DNA of 64,000 nt, from contig SADC01001297.1 of NCBI GenBank assembly GCA_004194705.1, positions 496,001 to 560,000 on the forward strand, written 5' to 3'. The DNA is from Ditylenchus dipsaci (lineage: Eukaryota > Nematoda > Chromadorea > Rhabditida > Anguinidae). The notes below the pieces were generated by a model. That model had not been told where the DNA came from and did not search any database. It saw only the letters and a list, made by a program, of their open reading frames with translations. Made by a program: the position numbers and the translations under genes. Of the stretch, positions 1 through 13,400 are shown one piece after another (position 1 is the first letter of the stretch; each line of letters begins with the position of its first letter).

Positions 1-480
1 AGCCTTCGGCTCGACAACCCTACTTATGAGGGACTTATGCGCAGGGGCTTATGAGTTAGAGATGCGCGTACTCACTTACCTTAGACATGATTCCGAGAAG
101 TACTCTTGATCAAAAAATGCATATAGAGTCTCTTTTTGCCACGGCCCATTTGAAGAACATGGTAAGACAGTCGAAAAATACAAACATTTACTTTTCTTAC
201 GTCCTACCATCAAAGTGGCCCCTTTTTTCCCTTCCCTCACAATACAGCCCTCATTCCCTTTTAAATTCAAAAGGCGCCAATTTAAATTTTTCAAATTTTT
301 TTACTAAAAAACCCCCCTGTGGTTCGAAAAAAAACTTTTTTTCTCAGAATCAAAAAACGCGCGGCTTTCTCGTGAAATCGAAGTCGAGAAACACGAATAT
401 GAGGTTATCTCTTTCATCCGAGCACTCCCCGTGGGGGAGGGATTCGTCACTGCAATCGAAACGAAGTCATAATTGTCATA
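1..480. repeat. Partial copy of dispersed foldback repeat R1
   Basis: This is one half of a repeat that recurs at about 1,700-2,000, 9,325-9,690, 48,060-48,530 and 62,945-63,450. Shared blocks are a GAGTTAGAGATGCGCG hairpin arm, CTTACCTTAGACATGATTCC, a tract ending near a CAATACAGCCC block, and the phrase GAACATGGTAAGACA. No coding capacity is seen; the open frame here is incidental. Confidence 0.75.
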
Positions 481-542
481 CAAAAATTTAGTATTGGGTC
501 ATTAAAAATGCCAAAATAGCTGAAACCTTTTCTTTTAAATTT

Positions 543-780
543 TGACGGTAGTGTAATAATATACCCTGCCAAAAAAACTACTGAAATATACCCTCCCCAA
601 TAATTTTTGGAGGGTACCTAAAACAACCATTTTTGAAAAAAAATTGTTCAAAAGCTCTTGTTAGAAATAGCTTGTCCCTGAGGCTGAACCTAAGCCTACG
701 GACCTAAGCCTGAGCCAACATTATTGGGTGGGATATAATACACTAGCGTTATTTGGGAGGGGTACATTACACTAGCGTCA
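543..780. mobile_element. MITE with TGACGGTAGTGTAATA inverted ends
   Basis: The left end reads TGACGGTAGTGTAATAATA and the right end is the inverse of TGACGCTAGTGTAATGTAC. C-rich tracts (ACCCTCCCC) lie just inside. It resembles the poly-C MITEs near 9,190, 31,591 and 62,769. No TSD was recognised. Confidence 0.6.
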
Positions 781-824
781 AAATTTGAAATCCCATGTCT
801 TCTCGAAAATTTTGAAACCGAATA

Positions 825-962
825 CCGTATTTCCTCTAATAAGGCGGCCCCCTCATTTTTTTGACTGAAAGATCAGAGTTAAGGTCATTTTTGATTAAGA
901 ATTTTCAGATTTTCGGGGGCTCGAAAATAAGGCGGCCGGTCGCCTTATTAGAGGAAATACGG
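825..962. mobile_element. Pogo-type MITE (CCGTATTTCCTCTAATA ends), TA TSD
   Basis: The TIR is CCGTATTTCCTCTAATAAGG at the left and its inverse at the right, flanked by TA on both sides. It is one of several copies here whose ends match the transposase-bearing elements at 20,872 and 25,503. Confidence 0.85.
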
Positions 963-1091
963 TAGCTAAAAAAATGTAAAGCAACGATCTCGTTAGCATT
1001 TTTATTTTAAAAACTTGATTAGGATGAAAAAACTATATTTCGAAGGAAAAAATATGAAAAGTATTGCAAAAAATGAGTCTACATTTTGCAG

Positions 1092-1416
1092 ACCATTCTG
1101 ACTGGTCAGCTAAATCAAGGATCTTCTCAAAGAGTAGTGCCTGACTCAGCCTGTCTTCAATCCACAGATAGCACCTCAATGGCCACTATGGGGTTGGAAG
1201 ATGAGGGTCATTCTTCTTCATCTTTTAGCCTGGTTGACTTCCACCAAATGGTCAAAATGGATATGGATGTGGAGAGTATGTCGACGTCTAGTAGCCAGCA
1301 ACACACACAAACATTCACTATGCCTGAGCAAATGTCCAAGTATCGCAGGCGCCTTCACAAGCATATTGGTAGTCTAGAGAGCTCCTACTTTAATTCCAAA
1401 CCAGTCCAATTACTCG
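1092..1416 (+). CDS. COP1: COP1 exon: linker before WD40 domain
   Basis: It begins after a TTTTGCAG acceptor and ends at a GTGTGT donor in phase 1. It encodes a Ser/Thr/Gln-rich linker and then [19 protein letters not shown], which matches the conserved stretch ahead of the COP1 propeller. The frame is open throughout. Confidence 0.85.
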
Positions 1417-4400
1417 GTGTGTTTTATAGTTTTGTAGATAAGCGAACTAGTTTCAGTTAGCATTATTCAGACACGGACAGCGCAGCCACCTCAACTAGCG
1501 TGACCCCAGCCAGCATCCAGAGCCTACAATCCTTACAGCTAGGAAGCTGCACTGACAATTTGGAGGAGTTCTCGCAAGTGCTGAGGGAATGTCACAGTAT
1601 GGAGACATGAAACGACTGGCCACTTTAAATTATAATGTAGAAACCGCTTCTGCATTGTCTATTGTTTCCAGGTGAGAAATTTGCAGTTGTGTAAAAATGA
1701 TAGCTGAGATAGCCTACCGCATAAATAAACTCTGGTATGCATGCTTTTTATGCATCCAGAGTCACTTTCGAGTGATTTGTGTCTCAAGTACGTGTGTGTG
1801 CACATTTAAACACCGAACAACCAAGCCGTCTAATCAACCAACCAACCCCCCCCCTTCGGGGGCACAGGGGGCTTGGAGTTGAGATGCGCACACCCACATA
1901 CCTTAGACAAAAAGCACTCGAAAGTGACTCTGGATGCATGAAAAAGCATGCATACCAGAGTTTATTTATGCAGTTGGCCCTAGTATTTAAAACTATGTTC
2001 AAATTCCATCTTTTATGTCAAAATGACCAAAAACCATAGAGCGGACCATAGAGCCATACAGCGGCAAAAATGACCAAAACCACAAGGGGGGGGCCAAGGC
2101 AATCGAAAAAAAAATTCGAAAAATGGTTTTCCACACTTTTTTTGCCGTTTCTATCGTTTTTAGGGCATATCAAATACTTAAATCTCAAAAAAACTCACTT
2201 TTGGTTCTGGCCAAATAGTGTACTTCAGCCGGTTCGTGTTCAGCTTGATCGGTTCACATATAAGATTTCCCATAAAAATTTCAAAGACACTATCAAGTTC
2301 TGCTCAAAAAAATTTTTCCTTATTGATTCTCAAATCTGAATGCGAAAAGTTTTCCGCCACTGAAAGAGCTTTCGAATGATTATAAACATGCAAATAAAAA
2401 TATTACACAAAAAAAAGTTTTTCTTTGTGACCAAATGGGCTCTCATAAGATTAACCCTGAAAACCGCCACTTTTCACTTTCAAGGCGCAAAATGTCAATT
2501 GTTTCACATTAATTCTCAAATCTTATTGCAAAAGGTCCTTTGCCATTGAAAGAGCTTTCGAATGAGTATGAACATGCAAATAAAAATATTACACAGAAAA
2601 AGTTTTTCTTTGTGACCAAACATGTACTCAAAAGCGTTACGGACGCCCCGACCCGAATACTATATAGAGATTGTGAAAAACATTTAAGAAAAGTGAAAAA
2701 TGTTGTAAAAAATTGATTTAGAGAATATATTTGTGTGAATTTGGAAAAATAGCTGGAACTTTTGAGACACCGTGCACCTTATAATTTTACAAATACATTC
2801 ACTCGCTATTCGGCATGCAACAAAAAAATTTTATTAGCAACTTTAATTTACGTGTTTGTGCTTAAAAGAGAGCTAAGAAGTTTAACTTTAGGGTTTCGAA
2901 AAGATATATGACATAAATTTGCAAAAAAATGTCCGAAAATTGGGCTTGAATACTAACATCCACCCAAAATCCAGGCTGAAATCCACCATCTTCAATTTAA
3001 AGAGACTTAGAAACTTTTTTAAAGCCTTTAACTTCAATTTTGCAATTTTGTGCTTAAAAGAGAGCTGATATGTTAAATTTTAGGGTTCCGAAAAGACATC
3101 TGACCGAATTTTGCAAAAACTGGCCGAAAGCTGGACTTAAACCCAAACATCAAGCAAAAATCTAGGCCAAAATCCACCATCTCCAACTTGAAGGAACTTA
3201 GAAACTTTTTTTTTAAAGCCACTTCAATTTTACAATTTTGCGCTTAAAGAGAGCTAAGGTGTTGAATTTTAGGGTTACGGAAAGATATCCGGCATGAGTT
3301 CACAAAAACTGGCCAAAAATTAGTCTTGAAAAGAAAAGTGGCGACAGACGGACAGACAGGCACTTTAAAAAGATGCATCTACTAGACGGTGGCAAAAGAG
3401 GGTTAATGAGACATCTCATGGGATCTCAAGCGAACTAGAATTTGATCACAAAACAGTAAAATATTGATAAATTTCAATTTAAAACTTAAAAATATGGAAT
3501 TGGTAATCGAGGCCCAAATGCAGTGCCTAAATTGGGGTGCCCAATGAGTAGTAACCCTAATTTATGCACCAAACCGCTCTACTTATAAGATCGTAGTATA
3601 ATAATCAAAAAGAGGCAGAAATGCCAAAAAAAAGGAACAAAACTTTACGGCACACCCAGAATAGGACCAAATTATTTGACTAACAATTGAATAGGACAAA
3701 AGGTCATTTAACAATAAATTCAAATGAGAAACAATTGGTCTAAACATGATTTGTTTCGAAAATGATTCTTTGGTATTTAACTGTTCTACAGGGTTATTCA
3801 AGAAATTGTAACACTTTCAAACTGCCATAATTTTTATCCGGCACGATTTCGAAATTTTGTAAACGCAGATCGACTCAGAATTTCATGGCAATTTTTTTGG
3901 TATATAATGTCAAAATCACGATTTTCGCTTGGTCCCCCTGTGGTTTTGGTCTTGGTCTGTGGATGGCCTCTGGATGGGTAAGACCAAAACACAGGGACCA
4001 AGCGAAAATCGTGATTTTGACATTATATACAAAAAATGCCATGAATTCTGAGTCGATCTGCGTTTACAAAATTTCGAAATCGTGCCGGGATAAAAGTTAT
4101 GGCAGTTTGAAAGTGTTACAATTTCTTGAATAACCCTGTAGAAACAGTACTTTTCGCAATAAAGAAAGTGTGCAACAAATAACTAATTCTGTCCACCTTC
4201 CATATAATATCCCATCCATAAAGGCCATCTCTAGCTGGCTGTCAACACCATATAAACTGGGAATCTTAGATAACAAATTAAATTTTTTATTTATTTAGAT
4301 ACCCGAAATTTCGCGCGTCACGAACTGAATAACCTAAAAACCCTATTTGTAAACTTTGCTTTTGCACAAATAAGTCGTTCGACCACCTGGATCCCCGGTC

Positions 4401-7400
4401 CAGGTGGATATCCATCTGAATGGCCTGAAAAAAGTTTGGTTAATTTTTATTGAGTTAGTTTGATTGATGAGATAAAAATTACGATTTTACCCACCAAAAT
4501 CCCGAACCAGAGGTGGGTACACTTTTTGGGTAGGTGGATATCCACCTGGATGGCCTGAAAAATTAAGTTTTATACAAAGTCATAAGCAATAATAACAAAC
4601 AATAAACATGAACAACAAAATCGTGTGAGGAATTGAGTTTGACAGGGTTAAAATTCCGTTTATAACCACCCGAACCCGAAAACCTGAGGTGGATACCCTC
4701 GAGTGAGGAGGACCAGAAGGGCCTAAAAAATAAAATTTTGTCAAAGTCAAAAACAAACCATTTCAGTGACCTAAATTTGCGTGGCTAAACCGGTTTCTCA
4801 ATACCAAAACTGCGATTTTTAAATGCCCGAACCTGAGTTAGGTCCTCCTCTCGCAGATGGACATTTTACATAAAAAGCATGATCGAATACACCCGTATGT
4901 TTGATCAATCTACTTTCTTACGTAAGATAATCCACCGCTGAGCATGGTGTACTCCATCACTCAACCACCTGGTCACCACTCTTTGAGTACTACTATCTGG
5001 GTACCGTATTTTCTCTAATAAGCACCCGGGGCGCTTATTTTTCAAACCCCGAAGATCGAAAAATTTGGAATTCGATTTTGAGATTTTCGGGTGCTCAACC
5101 AAAATCTAAAAAGTAGAATCGGTAGAGCTCGTGGGAGTTAAGAAAAAGTATCAAACAGCTTTGCAAATATTGCTTCTACACTGAGATCCAGACCCTCAAA
5201 GTCGAGGGGGGGGAGGGGGGTGGGCGCTTATTAGAGCGGGGGCGCTTATTAGAGGAAATACGGTACCCTCACCCGGATACGGCCAGATGTGCGAAATGAA
5301 AATTTTGGTACTTTCCGGCCGATTCCCACACTTTTCAGATTAGAATAAATCGTTGTCTTTTTCTTTAAAAATTTCACTTTTTAGACCATACAGGTGGATC
5401 CACCTGACCTTAGGGGCACCCACTTGGGTGGGTAAAATCGTAATTTTATCATTATCCCAATTTCTCATAGAATTTCGTACGCTACTCGGTAATACCCCCC
5501 CCCCCAAAAGCTACTCGGGCTTCCGAGTGGCACTTTTTGGGGGGGGGGGGTATAACCGAGTAGCGCCGAATTTCGGTTGTTAATTATTTAGACTGACTTT
5601 TAATTTTTCAAGTATTTCAGGAAAGCTCTTCGAGAAATAGTTTTGTCAAAGAACAATTATTTTCGAAACAAATCGCGTTAAGACTAATTGTTTCTCACTT
5701 GAATTAATTGTCAAATGACTATTTGTCCTATTTAATAGTTAGTCAAATAATTTTTGTCCTATTCTGGGTGTGCCACTTTTACATAAAAGCGTTATTGTTT
5801 TTTACAGACAACGCACAAGCCATACGTCGCACTCAGAGAAAATTATTTATGTCAGTAGAGAGACTTTCGGTTGAACTTCTTGATTCACACCTCACCGCTT
5901 GAAGGAGCTTTCGCGTCGGCACTTTCATTAGATGCAACAGCAGGCGGCGGAGCAGGCACAACAACCATGGATGCTTTCGCGTCGGTACTTTCACTAGATG
6001 CAACAGCAGGCGGTGGAGCGGTCACAACAACCATGGGAGCATTGGGGTTAGCGACGTTGGCACCACCGATAGAAGGAAGAAACTGGCCAAAAGTTCTAAA
6101 ATACTAGGTCAGAAGAAATCGCTAAAACCCTATAGCATTTTCTCTGATAACAACCCCTCACCCAATAGGCAAAATACTGAGAGTCATTCTGCTTTGAACC
6201 AGTTTTTAAAAAGTCATTTCAGGCAAATTTTACTCCCCATTACATTGGCAGTCGATGACCTTCATAACAAACGCCTCGCATGACGGATCCTCGCATAAAA
6301 GACAGCTCTCTATAACGAAAAAAAATTTGTCCGATTTGGTCAGATTTGGTACAATTTGACCTAAATCGACGCTCTACATAAACGGACGCTCTCTATAACG
6401 GACAAAAAAGGAGGCCATTACGGCACCGCAATGGAGAGCGTCGACTGTATACATATATACGGGTAACTTGTCCGACGAGAAAGGAGTAAATTCCAAATTG
6501 TGAATTTAGAAAAAGCAAAATGCCTTCCAAAGCGTCTAAACAAAATTAGTCGAAATCGAGCTTAATTAGCTCGCCCCCACAGCAAAAGCATCATTTCTGT
6601 ATTAGAGAGGCCCGCAGAATGATTGAAAAGACTATGTCAAAAGAGATATTCCAAAAAAGGAGACCATTTGTAAGAGAAAAAGCGTTTGAGTCAAATATAA
6701 TCATACCTGATGTCCTGGTAGACGAGCCACATAGCATATTCGAACAGACCAACAAGAACCAGTTCCCCAGAAGTATGATGAACACTACGATAAGGGCAGT
6801 CGCATATTCATGCATCGTCTCCTCTTTACCAAATCCCCAAATAGTGACGATGAGCAAGGAGGCTGTCAGAAGCAAGAACCCGATCCCCTACAGTATTCCA
6901 CAAATAAATCGATGACATTAGAGCGTATGAAAGTGGACTAACATTAAGGATTGCAGCAATGAAGTACAACCACACCAAAGCACTTGTGTCAGCCATTGAA
7001 TTGCGGAAAAAGAATGCTAAACACGAAAGAACTTACAATACATAAATAAATTACCCTACCAACGATAGCCAGAAGAGCCGGAATGAAGATGATAGCAGTG
7101 GAAAAGACAAACTTCATGCTGTATGCAAGTCCCATGGTAATGCAAGAGAAAAGAAGGAGGATGATAGCCAATGTCAGGCAGGCATAATTGGCATCACACA
7201 AGCAAAAAAACTTTCGCGTCGGACGGTACCATACCCTTGCTGTTGCATTCTGACCACGTGATGGAGATGATGCTACTCGGATGAGAACGATGCACTAACT
7301 AGACAACCAAAAACAATTCTCCCTGAAAATAACTTCATAAAACATAAATCGCATTAAGAAGAGATCGTCAGAGCTCAACACAGCGTATTCCCCTCTACTC

Positions 7401-10400
7401 GAGCTTGATCTTAGCCACAGTGGCAACTCCGTCCTACGCTGTCTTGTTATTTTCATTACCAACATGAAGTTATTTATACTTTTTTCCTCATAGAACGCTT
7501 CTAAACATGAAGACGAACCTTATATTGGTGAACAACCACTTTCTATAATATAAATTGACTTAAGACTGAAATTTTGAGATAAAAGGCCAAGACTCTTTCA
7601 ACCATTCTTCAGCCAATTTGTATTTTAAAAAGTGGACAGTCCCCGAAAATAAGGTGCGCTTTTATGTTTAGAAGCGTTCTATCAAAAAAAAGGTAGATAA
7701 CAAACTTCCTGATGGTTTATGCAAAATAAAAAGACGGCGTAGGACGGGGTTTTCACTATGTCGCCAACCTGAGTCCAACACTTTCAGTTACCGCAAAGAT
7801 TCTATTCACACGTTTTTCTCATAGAGAGTAATCGTTACGAGCATAGTTGGATCGCCGCCGGCGCCGCCGCCAGGCGGCGGCGGCAAATATGAGGTGCCGC
7901 CGGCGGTGGCGCCGGCGGCTGAAATGAGGTCGGCGGTGGCGGTGCGGCGGAGTAATTAGGCTGCGGCGCGGCGGCGGTGGTGGCAAAGCAGCGGCGGCGG
8001 TGAAATTTAGCAAGGTTTTTGCGCCGCCGGCGGCGGCGGTGGTGTTGGCGACGCCGCCGGCGGTGGCGGCGGCTGTGGTTTTTCAGAGGCGTCCAACTAT
8101 GGTTACGAGTGGTCTATGCTTTGTTAGAGGAAAACGTTAGCTCTAAATTTGTTCACGTGGTTTAGTTTTCAGAATACGGTCGGTAAAACCGGAATACCTG
8201 CAATTAAAGTTTGCATTTTTCCTATCTGTTCCTGACAAATTGTTAATCAGCCAAATCTACTCGCGATATTCGGCTGTCGATCGAGAATTCATTCAGAGGC
8301 TCTTTTTGCCAAGTCCCAAGGTGAAAAACATGGTAAAACAGGCAAAAAGTCGAAAGCTCAAAGCTCAATTTTTTATTGACAAGAACTTAAAAATAATGTC
8401 TTTTTCGAACTCCTGAGGCTATTTCAGGTCGATATGGGGTGTTTAGACCCGAACTTCTGAAAAACGAGTTCTTCTAAACTATAATAAGGGTTTATTGGAA
8501 TTTGATTTTCAACTTTCGACTGTAATAAAAGCATTAACCTGATAATATTTTGAGTTTTTGCAATTTTCGAGCTTTTGCCCCTTTTCCGTCGTTTCCGGAA
8601 GTGGTGTGTTGTGGTGGCCACCGCCACCGGTGGTCACCACACGTGGCCACCCCTGGTGATAGTGGTGGTGGTGGCTACCACACTTGCTGGTGGCGGTGGT
8701 GGTGGGTGGCTATTTTTGAACTTTTACCACACTGCCACAAAATGAGGAGAAAAAGAGAAAAGTTCAAGAAAATGAAATTTTTGGTACTAGAATAAGTATT
8801 TTGGTACTATAAAGAAGTACCACCAAACTTTACCACCCATAGACCCCCCCCCCTACAAAAACTACTGTAATATACCGAAACAAATGAATCAGATGACATC
8901 CTGAATTAGAAAAATTGATTAAAAGTGAAAAAATTTCGATAATTTCCTCTTACGAAAGAAATTCGTTACGAAAATTCGCTGTTACGAAAAGTTTCTTACG
9001 AAAGTTCGCTATTACGAAATTGTCTTGTTACAAACTTTCTGCAGCCGTATAGTGCAGTGAAAGAAGAATAAGTCGTCCGATTTGGCATTGTGGAGCAACG
9101 TTGGGCTCGACTAGTAACGTTCAATATTTAAAAAAAATTACATGCAAAAAAAACAATTCGACGCCACTGTCATATATATGACATATATATGTATATATAC
9201 CCCCCCCCCCCAAAAAGCTACTGTAATATAATAGCCCCCCCCCCCTCCCAAAAATCGATTTTTCGGGGAGCCTCTAAAAACCATTTTTAACAACAATTTT
9301 GCCACAAAAAGAGCAGAAAGCAGTTTAAAGGGATTATGGGCTGTATTGGTAGGGGAAGGGAATAATACAGGGGACACTTTTTTTGACTTTTTTACCATGT
9401 TTTTCAACTTGGCCATGGCAAAAATAGACACTATATGCGTTTTATGAACAAGAGTGCTTCTCGGAATCATGTATAAGGTAAGTGCGTGCGCGCATCTCTA
9501 ACTCTCAAGCCCCTGCGCTCAAGCCCCATGCGCCCCTTCGGGGGCGCAGGGGCTGAGAGTTAGAGATGCGCGCACGCACTTACCTTAGACATGATTCGAG
9601 AAAGTGACTTTGGATGCATGAAAAACATGCATAGCAGAGTTATTTATGCGGTAGGCCCAGTATTCAAAATTATGTTCAACATCTTCGTTTTTTTACCGAA
9701 TAGCATACACCCTCGTTTCACAAGGCGGGTCAGACGCCAGCATCCAAAAATTCAGTCTTAGGTGAAAACCCGCAGGGCGCACCCCGCTGATCGGCTTGGT
9801 CCTTTGGAATTAGTTATACTTTTGCCTGCACCACGAGCTCCTGGGTTTGTGAGTGCCCTTAGACGCTTAGAGAAATAATACTCTAAGGATCCAACCATCT
9901 CGAAAAAGTGGCTCCTGTATTCCCTTCCCCTCCCAATACAGCCCGTAATTTCATTAAAATTGCTTTTCTGGTCTTTTTATGGTGAAATTATTGTATGAAA
10001 ATGGTTTTTAGACATTCCTAAAAAAGTCGGTTGGGGGAGGGGGGTATATTACAGCGCCAACAATTCGAAACATTATTGACAAAATTAGGGTGGTCGACGC
10101 AAATTCAAAATTTCCGAATTGCTGTGCTTATCAAGCAGGGATGAGCATTTTCTTAAACACCCCCAAATAACCAAATAATTTTGAGACACCGTGTAGTATA
10201 TAGAGGGTCAATCAAAAAACCCTATTATTATTTTTTTAATTGTTGTACATAACCCCTTGCCCCATTGGTTCCCTAGGAAAATCGATGACATTGCTTAAGC
10301 TACCTGGGAGCTACCTAATATAGAAAAACACGAAGATATATTGAACACATTGTTAACAGAAAACAGCAATGAAAATTAAAATATAACTGAAATTTAAAAA

Positions 10401-13400
10401 AAATGGAAGAGTTTTTTGTTTGGTTCACCCTACTTACTGTATTATAACTTAAACTCATTTACCAGATCTTTTTATAAATTTTAATTTCAGCATCGAATTT
10501 GACAAAGATGGTGAATACTTTGTGATTGCTGGAGTCACTAAGAAGATTAAACTCTACGACTACAATGCTGTCATTAATCAGAACTCCAACACCCACTATC
10601 CAGTTGAACAACTTCAATGCAGCTCTAAAATCAGGTCAATTTCAGTAACACTTTTTAATCGTAACTAAATACATAACTTTACAGCAATGTATCTTGGAAC
10701 CCATACAACAAGTCTTTGTTAGCCAGTAGGTGAGTAATCTTGTCATTTCTATTATTTATTCTACTATCTCACAAAACTTATAAAAAGTGATTTTCTGTAA
10801 TTTGGACCAGTCGAACGAATAATTACAGAGGCAACAGGCGCCTATAGGCGCCTCCATCGTGTTTGTACCTATCATACAACACAAGATTCTCCCAAAAATC
10901 CAACCTAAAATCTGCTATCTCCCATTTGGAGAGCAAGAATTTTTTTAGAAGCAACGTCAATTATCCGTGTTTGCTCTTGAAAGAAAGCTAAGATATTTTA
11001 CTTGAACGTTTCGGTGAGATATCGGACATAGGTTTGCAAAACATGACAAAAAATTGAACTTAAACACAAAAATCCACCCTTGGGCTATAAAATAAAAGTA
11101 GCGATCCGCAGACACATGCTGTGGCCTATGACCATACTTCTGCGGCCGAAAAATCGGTACCGGGCGCCCACCGCGCTGACGCCTGGCGCCACTCTTTTAA
11201 AGAGCCATTGCCGTCTCCGACAACGGTTGTCCCCCGCCAATTCAAATTTTTTTTCTTTATCGTTGGGTTTACGTACGAATTTTTCAAGTTGGTTTATAAA
11301 AAAAATATACCTAAAATTATATCCTAGGCCTTGTTTTGTTCGAACCAAGCTGAAAAATCCGTACAGAAGTTCAATGCTTAGGCAAAAAAAATTGAATTGG
11401 CGGGGGACAATTTACAACAGGTGTTAACGCCCTTTAAGACCCAGTGCCTGGTGATGCGCCCGGCGCGATTGGGTATCGTATCAGGATCGCTTTGACACAA
11501 AACTTGTAAATTAAAGGGTATAAAAAATTAGATTATCAGCCAATGGTAGTCTTTTGACCTAGGCGATGCGTAGAGGAAGTTCCCCCTCCCTTTAAAATAT
11601 TCGTGTTGTAATATTGTTTGTTCATATGTTTTTTTTGAATTGTATCCTTAATCTTTCTCAACTGACTAGCAAAAGTATATCTTAATAAATGGCCCAAAAG
11701 TGGTTCCAGTTCATCACTTATTAAGTTCAGTTTGTTTTTAGTGATTATGAGGGCACTGTGCAGCTATGGGATACAGCTGTAGGCAAAGCTACCAGAACAC
11801 TGAAAGAGCATGAAAAGCGATGTTGGACTGTTCAATTCAACAATGTTGACCCCCATCTCATGGCTTCTGGCTCCGACGATGCTAAGGTATGCTAAACTGT
11901 AGAATTATCCAATTAACTACTATTATTAAGGTGAAACTATGGTGTGTCACTGCCCTCAGTCTATTTGCACAATTGATGCTAAAGTAAATGTGTTGTGTCT
12001 ATTTCTCACCCAAGAGCAAGAACCATCTCGTGTTCGGCTCTGCCGGTAAGTTGTGCTACGTAAGAACTAAACGATTTTATAACAATTGATTTTTTATTAG
12101 CGTGAAAATTTCAAAATTTACATTGAAGTCTGTGTTTTCAATTCTTTCGAAATGAATTTAGATCGGATCTTCCATCTTTCCTTATTTTTTAAATAAGTAG
12201 CCTGAAATTCCAATATTTTCAGTACAACTGGATATGTTTTTTTGGCGAGCTTTCGATTGCGAATTCCACATTTGCGGATTTCACATTTGCGGAATCCACT
12301 TTAGAGACTCAACAAATGCGGATTCCACATTTGCGGATTTTATTTGCGGATTTTGCTTTTGCGGATTTACATTTGCAGACATTGAAATGCGGATTTCACA
12401 TTGCGGATTTTCAAGTGCGGATTTCTGTTTGCGGTTTACATATTTGCGGATCTTTTTTTTTGCGGATTTTCACTATTTCGTATTTTCATTTGTAGATAGC
12501 GAATTTTCAAATTAGTTCTTACACATTTAGAAATAAATGTCTGAATTAGCCTCAACGACGTATGATTAAAATATATCAATCGTTTTGAACACTTAAGTGG
12601 GCATACCCACGCTAATAAAGGTGGTGCGCGGGAATTAAATTTTTTTCCTAATCATTGAACTTGTGTATGGATTTTTCAACTTGGTTTCGTTAGAACAAAA
12701 CAAGCATAGAAGTTTAGTTTTTGGTATAGTTTTGTTAGAAACCAAGTTTAAAAATCCGTACACAAGTTTGATGATTAGCGAAAAAATTGAATTCCCGGGC
12801 ACCAAATTTTATTTGCGTGGGCATGCCTCTTTGAAAAGAAGCCCTCCAGGCGTTATGGGTACCACCGGGTGGCTGAAATACCTTGTAGATAGGCAGTTGA
12901 AGTACACTCCAACGATTCAAGTACCCTCCAGGTGGTTCCGGTGCTCTCCGTATGGTTCCGCTTACCTGGGTACCTCTTACCTGAGTAACACCACCTGGGT
13001 ACTCTTACCTAGGTACTCACGCCTGGGTTCCAACACCTAGATACCCACGCCTAAGTGCCTGAGATACCATAAGCTTGAAGTATAACATCTAATAAACTAT
13101 GGGCAATACATCAGTACAGAGAGCGAATAACTATGCAAAAGTGAGTTGAAAAGAATAAGCAGAAAAAAAATCAACAAAAAACTGCCTTGTCCCTTTGATC
13201 AAACGGTTTGAAGCAACGGTTTAAACGTTTGAACAAACAGTTTGAACGCTTTGAACAAACGGTTTGCTACAAACCACAGTTTGCAGCAAACTCGTCAAAC
13301 CGTTTGCTGCAAACGGTTTGAAGCAAATGGTTTGCCGGAGTATAGAAAGTGCCAATGTGGTTCAGCTATAATCCAGATGGTTCAAGTCAGAGTGAGTACC

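Noticed and set aside
1697..2039. Overlapping open frames in the R1 foldback
   Set aside because: They recur on both strands in every R1 copy (for example 63,060-63,266) because of the hairpin arms.
7819..8013. Pro/Arg-rich open frame in a GC-rich island
   Set aside because: The island is the core of a hAT MITE bounded by an 8 bp TSD.
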